A stretch of 64,000 bases of DNA. Origin: Nemania diffusa (Eukaryota > Ascomycota > Sordariomycetes > Xylariales > Xylariaceae). The translations under genes were made by a program, and so were the position numbers. The DNA lies in contig JBBPUQ010000007.1 of the NCBI GenBank assembly GCA_038501195.1, positions 1,527,501 to 1,591,500 of the forward strand, in the 5' to 3' direction. Below the pieces are notes generated by a model. It searched no databases, had not been told where the DNA came from, and saw nothing but the letters and a program-made list of their open reading frames with translations. This document shows positions 9,872-21,445 of this stretch, in pieces. The first letter of the stretch is position 1, and every line of letters begins with the position of its first letter.

Positions 9872-12800
9872 ATGGTTGCACTGCTACCATCCTCGGGTGC
9901 AGAAGCCGCCTCTGACCTAAGCGACATAAAGGACAAGGCAATACGCGCTTTTTGCACCACCGGAGACTCCCATGGTAAGTTATTGTCTCACTTAGTCTAT
10001 CTTGGCGTTGCTATAATACGACTCACGATAGATTAACGTGGTGTAGCCTACTCGTCGCCTCTATTCCTTCGCCGCTTTCTAGAGTTACAGCTCCCCGAAT
10101 TATCATATGGTGCGGATGCGGACTGTTCCAGTCATAGCATGCTTCTTCTTCCTGAGCAAACATCTGAAGATAAAGATCAGTCTTTTCTGTCCATTCTATG
10201 TGCAGATTGTAGGTATCATTTTCATGTGAAAACCCACAAAGCTCGCGCTAGACCCTTAGATAACTCCAAGCATCCCAATCATATGCTTATTCCTCTTGCA
10301 ACCAAATCCCAAGATCACACACATGGCATGGGGGATGCCGAGTTCATCTGTGCTGTGGAAGACTGTTTTTACATGGTCAACATATCCGTGATGCCACCGA
10401 AGCTCAGCAATGAGCAGATCCTCATGTTGCAAGACGATAATAGAATTCTTCATAACTTGCAACTCGCTCGAGCTGAAGACTCTCAAAGATACCTCGACAT
10501 CCCGGACAGCTGGGGTGCTGGGACTGCTGTTCCCACTTTGGCTAAATACATCGAGGATCGTCTAGCAAAACCGAGCGGAGAAGTCCTGAAAATCAAGAAG
10601 AGAAACAAAAGATTCTGTGTTGCTTTTGGAAAAGATTTTGATGATATTCTTCTATCTCTGGGCTTTGAGGAGGAGGTCGATGAGGAGGGTGAGGAATGCT
10701 GGTATATTACCGAACCCGAACCAGGCTCTATTGGGCTCCCAACTCCGGTGAATACTCGAAGAGCTCATCTTCAGGATACTCTAGAAGAGCTGCGAACCCT
10801 TTCGTCCGTCCCCAACACTACCCCAGCTTGGTCAAAGCTAATGGATGCTTTCCCGGGCTGCAATTCCCGCCCCGAAGTCGATCTAGTAGCAGCGAAAGAG
10901 ATTTCAGGAGAAGACATGGCACTTTTAGGCTGCCTAAGCGAATTTCCCCCCATGTGGTTCAGTTGGGCTGCTATTCTCCTAGCTAGCTTATGTCCTTCTC
11001 GTCGAGATGAATTTCTTGATGCCGGGCTTCGCTGCATCAAGGAGCGTAGTGAGGAAGCGTCACTGAGCATCATCATGTATAGGTCACAGTTTGACCAAAC
11101 GCCAGCAGTTGACTCTAAACTCCAAGCAGCGTTTAGATTTTTTAATCTCTCGCTCGAAGAAGTCGCCAAAGATCCCCAGTGCCTTTTGGACAAGTTTCGC
11201 GCCATGCTCGACGCTGGACAAAATGATGCACTCAAAAGCAGAGCCACCGAGTACTTCCAAGCCATCTCCAAGCATGTCAATCCTTCGTCAATGCCTCCCG
11301 AATCCGCGGGTTTGAATAAAAGGCGGATGAGTATTGCCTCCGCTAGCCGACTCCTTCATGTAGATGCATCCTTCACTGCAGAAATAATCAGAGACTTTGC
11401 AGCCAACGTGGTACGTACGCCCTTCCCCTCATACCCCATATATTTTTGTTAATGTTCTTGGCCAAAATAGGACGAGCAAGTAGACCGCGCAGAGGTCATT
11501 GAGGCACTTGAGGTATTAAGCGACCTTAAACAGCAACAAGATAAAAACGATGAAGCACAGAGTCTGAAAGAAACCGCCGATTTTCTACGGGCGACTGGGA
11601 GTGTTACCATTAGCCAACTAGACAACTCCTCGAAACCCGACCAATCGTTAACCACAAGCCCTACAACTCCCTTTACTACCCCGCCAGGCTTAAAGAATAT
11701 CGGTAACACTTGCTATTTGAATAGTCTATTACAATACTTTTACAACGTTAAGCCTATTCGAGATATGGTTCTTGACTACGAGCAAATCAAACTGGGATTT
11801 GACGATGAGTCGATCAATACACGGCAGACCGGCGGCAATGGTACACGGGTCACACTCGAGGAAGCCATTGTAGCTCGCCAATGTGAGTTGAATATAAAAT
11901 GCAATCTAGTCATTAAAATACTAACTTTAGAAGTCATTGGAGAACTTCGCGATCTATTCTCTACGCTACAGACTACAACAAGCGCTGCTGCTAGCCCGTC
12001 ACAAAAGCTGGCCAATGCCGCACTGTCCTCTGCTAAGGAGATTCTCACTTCTCAGCATCAAAGCCAGCCGCCGCCGCTACCCGCACGTCCTTCTCCGGCC
12101 CCGCCGGTTTCTCCAGGCAAAGAGAATACCACCGTGAATGTTACCGTCGAACCTGTCAACGAACTAAACCACATAGCAAGTTCTGAAAGTTCTCGAACAC
12201 TAGTTAATGATCAAGACGAAGCTTATAACAGGGATGAAGAGCCCAAGTCTAGCCCTATTTCTACCGCTCATACGCGAGGACTGTCTCCTGAAGATAGGGC
12301 ACTTTCAGATACAGCTGAACATGTTGAAGACATCACCATGGAAGACCCGCCACCGCCGCTATCCCTTGCAGATAAATTTTCCGAGATCTCCCAGCGTCTT
12401 AACCAGTCCGACAGGTCAGGGACCTCTCAACAAGACGTAGAAGAGATCATCGGAAACATCTTGGAACATTTGATGCGTGCTATTCGACCCGACGGCCCAA
12501 TGGGATGTAAACCTAACCTCCAAGAAGACAAGATTACTAAGCTGTTCTTTACCACGATTGTCAATTCCACCATCAAAACAACTATTGAAAAAGCAATGCT
12601 CACTTCAATTTCTTCTATCGACGAAGACATACTTAATGAAGAGGTCGTCCCCGAGCGGTGGATTACGGCTTTTCCTCACCCCGACAAGGAACACAAGGTC
12701 GTGAACAATCTATATGAGGCGCTTGATAGGTATTTCTCGTACGAACTGCTTTCCGACGGCAGTCTTGCCCGCTATACTACTATCCGCGCGTTACCGCCTA

Positions 12801-13750
12801 TTGTGCACATATGCATTCAACGCACCGATGCATCGGGTGTGAAGAACAGGAATCCAGTCATTATACCCGAGGAACTGTATCTAGATCGGTATATGGAAGT
12901 CGCGGCCGGCTCTGACCTATGGAACACCCGCCGGCGGGTATGGGCCATCAAAGAGCGAATTAAAGAACTCGACTCAAGAAACTCTAGCAGTGTTGAGACT
13001 GTGTTCAGCGCCCCAGAAATACAGTCTTGGGACGACTACACAGCTGATCACACACACGAAGAGCAATCCCCTGAATACGAAGATCCGATTGACTTGAAGG
13101 GGGAGCTATGGAGGGATATCCCTCTGCAGAGCAAGCGTACTTCACAGTCGGCTGGACTTGATCAGCTACCTGAGACGACCCCTTCTAAGAGACGATCAAT
13201 ATCCGACGACAAGGAAACCGGGGGGGTTAACTTTGTTAATATCATGCGGGAAGCTGGCCAACGCATGGATGAGGCGGACTCGGCCGAACTCGTTGATCTT
13301 CGTAGAGAAGAGGCGGAGGCATTCAATGCTATGCAGCATCATAAATACTGTTTACACGCCATGATTTGCCATGGTGGTGGCATGAATGCTGGTCATTACT
13401 GGGTTTGGGTGCGAGACTTCAAGAGCCAAATTTGGTACAAGTACAACGACAGCCGCGTGACCAAGGACTCGAGGGACTCAAATCAAGTCATTTCTGAAGT
13501 TAACAATAGCGGTGATCCATACTATGTGGCCTATGTTCGAGATGAATTAAAGGATGATCTAGTCGAAGTGCCTCAGCGGGCGCAGCGGAGGGATGACGAT
13601 ACGTTTATGGCGACTACCGAAGAAGAAGAGTTGGAAGTGATCGACAGTATAGCCATCGACACCCCTCCCCAACCGGCTAACAGTCCTGTGAGCGCACCCG
13701 TCCCGGAAGCTGCGATGGGGGATGCACCACCCCTTGAATTACAGGCATAA
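9872..13750 (+). CDS. UBP2: Ubiquitin carboxyl-terminal hydrolase, UBP2 type
   Basis: Model: join(9872..9974, 10047..11410, 11471..11882, 11934..13750), 1231 aa. The third intron (11883-11933) is 51 nt and contains no in-frame stop, so a plain ORF reads through it; splicing restores 'VARQFIGELRDLF'. The USP Cys box is 'GLKNIGNTCYLNSLLQYF' with nucleophile C570. The His box is 'GGGMNAGHYWVWV' with H1114, followed by 'WYKYNDSRVT' that supplies the Asp/Asn. A roughly 550-residue N-terminal region and a long acidic insert (about 650-790) between the boxes fit fungal Ubp2. In yeast, Ubp2 works with the E3 ligase Rsp5 and trims K63-linked chains. An in-frame ATG at 9830 would add 14 residues; ATG 9872 has the better context (CACCATGG). 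Confidence 0.9.
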
Positions 13751-15698
13751 ATGATCGTTGACGCTTATGGGTGCATTGCAATCGGAGTTTTGCGATTTTG
13801 TAGGTTTACAATCCCACAATAATAAGACACTGGAATAATAGAATCTGCTGTCATATATTTAAACATGTACTATCGATTGCTTCATAACCATCGCACGACA
13901 GGATCGCCGTAGAGACCATCTCCCCAGCATGTTAGGTATCCATCCCCAGTCTGCTCGTAGGTGTTCCTAGAGCATAAGTGACAGACCTTATTAGTTTCCT
14001 GTTCATAACACGATATCAATAGCCTTTATCTCGTTATGAAAATGCCCAAGCTAACTGTATTAGTGCCCTCTAGAATTGGTAGCGCTCATCTCCTTAGATG
14101 CGCCATACTCGGAACAGCGCTTTTAACCTTGAGTGTAACCACGGCCTCGTAGAGTTAACAATAATTAAGCTTAACAGAGGAACCAAATGCGCGTTTCATT
14201 GTCTTTGATTCGTATACAAACAACGTCTGCAGAATCTAGTGAAGCCCTCGGGGCAGAGTTCCAGGTAACTATATTTGTCTCACACCTACGTACAATCGTT
14301 CATACTATACCTAAATGCCTTCGCCGCCAAAGCTTGATACCAAAATAATACGTCAAGTAGTATTCACATTTCTCAAACCAAATACCATGGTTCTACATCC
14401 TTGTCACTACCCCAAGCATGAAAATATATAATAAACCATTACTAGAAATCCGATTCTGTAATATATACTTTCCAGGGGCCAGTACTATTATATATAGAAG
14501 CCGTCTAGCCTTAAACTCAGACTTCTTGGCAATCAATAGGATTGCCAAGTATCTAGTTTAAGGCTAGGGTCAATTAAGTGTCTGGATTAACATTGTTCTG
14601 TATTTGCCCTTCAATGGTCATGTAATAACGTTACCATAGGCAGTTCGATTCCGTAACAGTGCCTATTCCAAAAGACTAACCCTTAAGTCGTCAGCCATTT
14701 AGGCTTAACAAATAGAAACTGCTCTACTCATAACTATGGCTGACCTTTGAGAGCTAAAATATTTGAGTATTAACTTGAGAGTCTCCTCAAATCCCCATAG
14801 AAAAGGCGGTTCATGATGCGCTTATAGCAACTCGCGAGTCTGGCTACCGAGTTTTAATTTACGATTGCCAGGATTCTCTCGGGTAATTACTTTAAACACA
14901 ACTACTGTTATGCCCACGGTGTTACACGTCTGTAGTATGGGCAACCCTACGCGCGCTTGCTATCATCTCAGGTGCACCGGGCCATAAGGCACTACCCGCT
15001 CATCCTCCGTCAACATAATTCGAGCCTCCAACGCGGAAATTAAGAAATATGGCACAACAGTAACGGCTATCTGTTATATTTTCCTTGCTGCCAGGATATT
15101 TTAGCTACTTCATGCCATTCCTGACTAGATACCCGCAATCTTTGATCATTGGAGGATCTATGTCATCTTAATACCCATGACCATAATGACTGTAAAGGAT
15201 ACTGTGATTATATATGTATAAATTAAGAGGATATCGAATGAATGATTAGTTGATGTATTAAGTACATAGAAGTCTTAACTTTAAGGGAATACCCGAATAG
15301 CCTAGCTTTTGTCAACCCTAATTGGTGGGGGAGAAAAAAGGGGGAAGGAGAAAAATAATTCAAAGAGAGTCAATAGTGAAATGAGGCTTCGTGCAGAGCT
15401 TCAACGTCCTTTAAATCCGTAACACCACCTTTCCAGAAAGACCGTCAGTGGATAGGTCAATTTAACCCTCTTTAGTAGGTTAGAGTACTTAGTAAGCTTT
15501 TATTCACCGCAACTCTCAACCACCTGCGATATTCTGATGTCTAGCCCCCCTTGCATTTTCTTAATCTTGGGGTTATAGTCGATCTCCAACACATATAGAT
15601 TATTTGCGGCTGAGATGGTGGTCTCACACACTGAAGTGCGGGCTCCGTGGCGGTAGATATTGAGAATTAATTTACGCATCCCAGAACAGCTACTTGTG
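13751..15698. other. Non-coding interval downstream of UBP2
   Basis: About 1.9 kb with stops in all frames and no protein match that I can recognise. The only distinct structure is the long hairpin at 14506-14566. It could be old transposon debris, but no terminal repeats were found. Confidence 0.45.
14506..14566. repeat. 61-nt two-part hairpin
   Basis: Outer arms TAGCCTTAAACT / AGTTTAAGGCTA (12 of 12 paired) and inner arms CTTGGCAAT / ATTGCCAAG (9 of 9 paired), separated by short unpaired bulges and a 7-nt loop. Seen directly. The function is unknown; it could be a MITE remnant or a structured transcript. Confidence 0.8.
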
Positions 15699-17158
15699 TC
15701 ATCCTATAGATTGAGTCTGGGGTGGTCCGATGTCATCATTTGCAAGACTTTCGGAGCTTCCATCTGCGCTGCCCTCTAGGCTTGGCTGGGGGCTGCGTCG
15801 CTCTCTAATCCAAGAGCCGAATGATTTGCTTAGGCTAGTAAGGCGGCTTGCAAATAAAGCAGACACAACCGGCAGAGAATAGCAAAACAGACCAACATTG
15901 ATCTCGATAAGGCTGTTAGAGTATGTCAATAACTTTCAAGGAGACTTCCGGGAGGACGAGTGGCTTCAAATTGGGTAAGAAACAAACAAGCGAAAGAAAG
16001 AGATATTTATATCTTACCTAGTAGCATACACGGGGATTATTGTCCACGAGAAATCTGATGGATCAAAATATCTCTTGTTGGAGCGGATGATGAGATTTGC
16101 TAGAGCAGCACCAGCAGCACTTGGTGAAAGTCAAGAGATTAGCTATTTTCTAATTCAGCGGAAAATATTTACTCACAGCGAACCCGTGAGAAATATGAAA
16201 CCTATTCCTATCTTTCTTCGAGTGGAGACCAAGAGTTTCGATACTTGATGAAGCGGGATGAATAGAAGATAAAAATCGACGACGACGCTGATGAAGGCCG
16301 CGGCGGTAATCAATGGGACAGCAATACGGTTACATCGGTCAGTAAGCGAAGGGGCAACCCAGTTTCCATGTTCGCCTGGCAATGGTGCACATGCAACGAT
16401 ATCGAGGATCACGAAAATAACGCAAAAGCTGGTCACAACTGTCATGCCAATCCATACCAGATATCTCACATAAGTGACGGTACCGAATAGTCGAAGATAA
16501 AACACAAAGAACCCTATTTTGATCGTGGTATTGGTTATGCGAATAAGCACAGCATCGGCTAATGAACCCTGCATCTAATGTCAATAGAGGGCTCCTTTAG
16601 AACTGGTTTTTACTCACCTTCTGGTACTGGATGGAGTGTGAGACTGGTGCGTCCCAGAGATGTATGCCTAGTATCCCGCCCCCTGGTATCCAAAGCACTG
16701 TATGTTCCAGTTTAGAGCTTGCTATCGACACGAAGTCGGAAATAGACGAGGGGAGCATAGGGATACAGACGTTTTAGTATAAGACCAGAGTACGATAGTG
16801 TAAGAATCTGGGTTATACACTTAATTAGCTCTGTTTTACTGTGGAGTTTAACTGTGAAAGAATCAAGCCTTAATTACAGTCGCCACAATGCATATCCCTA
16901 CTTCGTGTGTTAGTATTTAGAGAAAAGAAAGAGCGCAGTGCGCGTCAGGTAGGTAGGCTAACAGTCATCTACACCGAATGAGCGAGTAATTTTTAGTCGC
17001 GTATAGAGTCTCAGAGACACCGTGACAAAAACAAGAGCTGAGAGAAAGGCAATAAGATTATACAACTGATAGGATCTTGACTCGGGATCGATGAAGTTGG
17101 ACGTGCGTCCCGGTGGTGGTGGGACTGAGGGGGTAGTGTTTAAGTTGTCAGGATCCAT
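15699..17158 (-). CDS. Fungal rhodopsin-domain (PTH11-like) integral membrane protein, 5' splice structure uncertain
   Basis: Best phase-consistent model: complement(join(15699..15912, 16018..16119, 16177..16574, 16618..16721, 16963..17158)), 337 aa. Family signs are the N-terminal helix then 'RSFGVDD', 'PGGGILGIHLWDAPVS', 'IGFFVFYLRLF' after a membrane segment, Cys-containing 'IVACAPLPG' and 'SLTDRCN', further helices, and 'LIEINVGLFCYSLPVVSAL' near the end. These proteins have seven helices and resemble fungal G-protein-coupled receptors of the PTH11 class; ligands are mostly unknown. The junction between the first two exons leaves only about 12 residues between DD and PGGG where the family has about 22. 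A tempting extra exon (reading WICIVAT) fails in phase. The gene is therefore either mis-modelled there or damaged; the other three junctions are clean. Confidence 0.62.
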
Positions 17159-17731
17159 GGTTTGAAAGACGAGTATACGCAAGGTTGGTTTGGCGTGCGC
17201 GCATGACAGGAACACCTAGGGAAAGGAGACGCACATAATGCCCGTGGATGAGATGAAGAAGAGATAATTTTACTTGATGTTGGTGGCACTGCTTTGAGGA
17301 ACAGGGTTGGTGGGGCCAACAATCGTGTAGCATCCCTTACTTGAGACCCTATCAATATGAGTTTAGCTGTAGTACCTTTTTCATTTCCCCCCCTTTTTCC
17401 CCGGTCTCCCTTTACACGCTTAGTAATACTATTATAAAATTGGAAGAAAAGATTGCAGTAACAAACCCAAACTTGTTTATATGCTAACACATTGTCTTCT
17501 TATGCTGAGATGATTGCATTGTATGAGGGTGCCTCCTATTCTACAAGACCCGACGAGGAACTAGAACGGATAAATTTAGAAAAGTCAATTTAAACCAGGT
17601 CCTACTAGCAGATGAATTCCACCTTCTCCAGATACCAGCTTTTCTAACACAGGTGACATTTGGCATTTAGACAAATCGCAACTTTATGAGATACTTAAGC
17701 TTCATCTTAGCATTAAAGAAATGATATTACT

Positions 17732-18993
17732 ATGCCCAATCACATAGAATCGTTTCATCTCGTTTGAGACGTGCGCACTTCACACTCTCCTTCCATACCA
17801 TGTCTCTCTTCTGAGCATCTCTAGACTCGACACTGGTTTCAAAAGGTTTCCTTTCAAAGTAATATCCGGCTTTGGGGAGCGTGGTCGGCTCGTTATCAGA
17901 GTCAAATGTAGCATTTAAGACCTGTGTGGCTGACTTACTTGTGCTTCGAATGAGCCCGTTGGGGACGAAAAATGCGATAACAGGATAGATGATCTGGAAA
18001 ATCAAGACACGGATGATCTAGGGGGCGTTACGCTGCAGACCGGTTGACATGGTGCCAGGATCAACACCTAAAATGCGGACATTATTCAGGGCTGGGGTCC
18101 TGTACGACGGTTTTGTTTTTCTCCTCGTCGAAAGCCCCGGTCTGCTCATTTCGTTTCTCATAGGGGCTAGGATGTGGAACGGCTGTGTTCGCTGGGGTAC
18201 AAGAGCAGTAGGCGAGGGCCATATAATTGAAAGCGAGATGCTCACTCGTGCGATTGGCTCTCGATCACAACTAAGCGACCAGAGGACTTGTCTATGCTCT
18301 TAAGCAACAACAGTGTCAACAGCCAGTGACCCAGGTAGTTTGCAATGAAAGTGGTTTCAAAGCTACCTGTCCACTGCCGATTTCCAAAATCTTGAAAAAT
18401 AGCGTTGAGTATTGAAACGAAGCATGTAACACACACACACTACGCACTCTAGAGGACCGACCACAGTCATATAGATAACTTCTAGAGATTTGAGGCTTAG
18501 AAAAACAGTAAATAAGTAGCGCAAACGTATATTCGGGTGTAGCGGACCCCCGAAGGGGCCGCGTGAGAGGCGTGCGGACTATCTCTAGTACTAGCTTTGG
18601 CTAACTATCTTAAATAAAGAAAGGAAAAACTAGGCCTTGATGACCTAATCAATCTAACCCCCATATGGTCAGGTTACCCACACCGTCTCAGTATAAGGGC
18701 CCTAATCGCTGGTAGTTGCCCCTCAGAAACACGGGTGTTGGTTGTCTTTGCCAAGTCGCGTATGTTATCAAGGTCTGCTAGCTTTAGGGAAACCACATCG
18801 TGAGGATGTGACGAGCATTCGGGTTGTATGGCCTTGTGAAGATCCGATGTCGATGCAGCGGCACGGACAGCGTAGATGTTGTGATACCCGGCGAATTGTT
18901 GGTGTGAAGCTATCTGTCTGGCGATTGCGCTCCCGAGCCCACCGTTAGTGCCAGTGAGTATAATGGTTCCTTTGGGAGAGCCTATGGCGACAT
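17732..18993 (-). pseudogene. Short-chain dehydrogenase/reductase (SDR) pseudogene split by a solo LTR
   Basis: On the minus strand the start is 'MSP' followed at once by TAG, then 'TIILTGTNGGLGSAIARQIA' (Rossmann TGxxxGxG). The frame runs on through 'DLDNIRDLAK' to 'ALIL', where a 278-bp insertion (18413-18690) interrupts it. It resumes as 'NAIFQDF' and 'TTFIANYLGHWLLTLLLLKS' (the NYLGHW/NYxG SDR motif). It is then broken after 'VVIESQSHE' with loss of the region that should carry the YxxxK catalytic pair. It resumes again at 'NNVRILGVDPGTMSTGLQRN' with a TGG-to-TAG-type stop near 18016-18018, and ends with 'VWKESVKCARLKRDET'. The family reference is fungal SDRs with a membrane-like C-terminus. 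Clearly non-functional. Confidence 0.85.
18413..18690. mobile_element. Solo LTR inserted in the SDR pseudogene
   Basis: 278 bp beginning TGAAAC and ending GTCTCA on the plus strand, that is TG...CA ends with a nearly perfect 6-bp inverted terminus. It is flanked on both sides by GTAT (18409-18412 and 18691-18694). Removing it with one GTAT copy rejoins the SDR reading frame exactly ('ALIL' to 'NAIFQDF'), which fixes the borders. It contains a GC-rich hairpin (GCGGACCCC CGAA GGGGCCGC) at about 18541-18561. No internal coding region is present, as expected after LTR-LTR recombination. Confidence 0.72.
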
Positions 18994-19505
18994 GATAGTA
19001 TGTCTCATGTAGGACGGAAGGGGATGAGCAGTAACTCGATGGGAATAGTTAGGAGACAGTGCTGCAACTAAGCTAGCCTACAGCACCTAGCAAGGTCGAC
19101 ACTATGTATCACAGTATATGCACGTACCTTCTTTACGAGGCAATTAGGGAGCTAGTTACCCAAGGTATGTGGCTGGAGGTGTGATGACCCTTGCGCGTTC
19201 TAGCTAATGCGCGTTTGCGTTCAAAAAAGGGTCGAAGTGTCAGGTTCTAAAGTGACAGATCTGACTTGTCGTTCAGAATGTCAAATTCTAACTGGACAAT
19301 AAAAACACTTGTTTGACTAGTCTAGCTATATCTCTTAGCTAGTTTGCGGCAGTTATTTAATAAAAATAATTAAATCAACCAGGTGGCTCGTTAGTTACGA
19401 CCAGAACTTCTTTACAGCAGACGTGGAGGCGTCCTAGTAGCAGGCGTGGATTATGATGTTGCTGCTAGCGTACTAGTTGGCCAAACACAGCCTGGAAGGG
19501 TTGTA

Positions 19506-19553
19506 GGGTCGAATGATTGAAGGGCCGAAGTGTTGGATTTTACCACTGCGCCA
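19506..19553 (-). repeat. tRNA-like Pol III promoter boxes (SINE or tRNA relic)
   Basis: On the minus strand, TGGCGCAGTGG (19553-19543) fits the Pol III A-box consensus TRGCNNAGYNGG, truncated by one base. About 38 nt further on, CATTCGACCC (19515-19506) resembles the B-box GGTTCGANNC. No acceptor stem pairs around it, so it is not a working tRNA. A tRNA-derived SINE head is the simplest reading. Confidence 0.4.
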
Positions 19554-20730
19554 AAAGAACATTATTATGATGCACATTATTTTAGTATATATGTCACCAA
19601 TCCAACACGAAGGTAGTCGGTTTGAGGTTTTGCAGAATCTATAGACAATTAAAGGTTGGGGGTAGAACTAGGTAAGTAAGGAGGTTAGCATTAGAGAGGT
19701 CGGTAGGTAAGTGGTAATGAAATGAATAGTATATGAGTGTACAAACAAGCTGATTAAATAAATTTAGAAAAGTTAAACTAAATATCTAGAGACAGCTGGC
19801 AAGTAACATGTAGCTCCCCTCCCCCCCCCCCCATTTTCTCTACTTACCAATCAAGTTAAACATCTTTGTTTCATGTTGCTTGTTTAAGTTAAACAGTTAA
19901 AATAATGTTTTGCCTATAGTGTGCGCTGTCGCTGTCTAAGACTTATTTATTAAGTGACCTATTTACTTGGTAAGTGATTTAACTGCCGATACTAATGACT
20001 ATCTATTTAATTACTTATGTACACAGTACTAGGATTGAAGTTGCTAAAGTGAAGTGGCTTGTGTAAGTATATAGTCTGTTTAGCAGATTATAGCCGCGTC
20101 CATGCGATTAAAGACAAGAACAGGAATCTTTTTTTTTTTTTTCATTTAAGCTATCAACTTTTGCTAAACACTTTGTACAATAAGAAATCTATTTATAATT
20201 TAATCATCGCGCGGTTATAATATGTCTTAAGGTTAAAACTTATTTTATGTGCAAGGGCAGGTGGCTTTGCACTGCTCGATCCGACTGGTTAGCGGTCGAA
20301 GCGGTAGACCAGCGCCACTCACAGGCATTAACTGCTTAGCAATTAATTGATCCAATGCAGGTAAAATAATTGGATTTAAATTAAATAAAAGTAATACTAC
20401 TTCTAATTAATTTTTTTATTTTTCAGAAAAAAAAAATAGTAAAAAAGAAACTAGATTACAGGTGTAATACTTCCTTTCCTAGATAGGCTAAGTAGCACCC
20501 TATTTTTAAGCCCACTTATTTAGCCACTTACCCAGCCACTTTAGCCACTTACCTAACCACTTACATCTACCTAGCCTACATTCTACCACCTTATCTACCT
20601 ACCACCCTACCTATCTACCTACCTTGCTTTTTACAACTCTGTACGCTTACGTATAACATCTAGCAACTTACGTCATTGCTTGAATTACTTGGTCAATTAA
20701 CTTGATCTATTCAAATAATAGATTCCGTCA

Positions 20731-20801
20731 AGTCAGTCAAATAAGCGCTTTTTGCAATCAATTCAGGTAAAACAAGTCAAGAGGCTATTATTTGACTGAC
20801 T
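20731..20801. repeat. Inverted repeat, 14-bp perfect arms
   Basis: AGTCAGTCAAATAA at 20731-20744 is the exact reverse complement of TTATTTGACTGACT at 20788-20801, with a 43-nt spacer. Seen directly. A small MITE-like or stem-loop element is possible. Confidence 0.75.
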
Positions 20802-20869
20802 TTACCTGTAGGTAGCGCTGGCGTTAGATACCTACCGGCTACAATATAAGTTATTGCCTATAGAACCCC

Positions 20870-20905
20870 GGTCGGTGCGCCTTTGGCGCAGCGGTTCACA
20901 CCATT
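20870..20905 (+). repeat. A-box-like hairpin segment
   Basis: TGGCGCAGCGG at 20884-20894 fits the Pol III A-box, and it is also one arm of a tight hairpin TGCGCC-TTT-GGCGCA. No B-box follows. Possibly a second SINE fragment. Confidence 0.3.
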
Positions 20906-21445
20906 ATATTTTATTTTGATAAAATTTAAAATATTTATATGGTAACTTCTTGCATGCGTTCGCTTTTTTTTTTTTTAGCAAGCTATTATTATACTATAGT
21001 GGTATTGGCGGAAACTACTAACCCCCAACCGTTATATGCTGTGTAAACATCTATTTTTAACTATGCTTAAAGAAGGCATACATACAGAGAGCCTCGCCCA
21101 TTTTTAATAGAATGATTGCACACTGAGCGGGTTATGCGCTTTTGTTGACTACCGAGAGCCTAATCAGTTGAATACGCGCTTGCAACCCTGTTTTGGCGTT
21201 TCTTAAATGCGACGGTGCTCGCCATTCGAGTTTCGTCCGACTTAATTACTTCTTTCGCTACATGGTTTCTATCTCCCCACTACAAGTAGACTATTACTTT
21301 AACCCTTATAAATTGCTTTACTGAGCCAACGGCGTCTCTTTTTCCTCGACCAATCCATAACTGCGGGATTGGTGTTTGACCAAAACGTTCAAGCTTGCCG
21401 CAAAACTGACGTTTCAGCCTCATTTCGAATTCAATTACCCTGGAG

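Larger units (their letters stand above)
18994..21445. other. Non-coding, low-complexity and repeat-bearing interval
   Basis: About 2.4 kb without a recognisable gene. It contains a run of 12 C at 19821-19832, a run of about 14 T near 20129-20142, CTAC/CCTA-rich sequence at 20500-20630, an inverted repeat at 20731-20801, and three tRNA-like promoter-box segments listed separately. It looks like accumulated transposon and SINE debris. Confidence 0.5.

Noticed and set aside
20265..20335. Possible tRNA gene on the minus strand
   Set aside because: A- and B-box-like words are present but the anticodon loop is nine bases and no acceptor stem forms; treated as a SINE/tRNA relic.
20480..20640. CRISPR-like or tandem array in the CTAC-rich segment
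   Set aside because: The repeats are irregular four-base words without constant spacers; ordinary low complexity, and CRISPR is not expected in a fungus.
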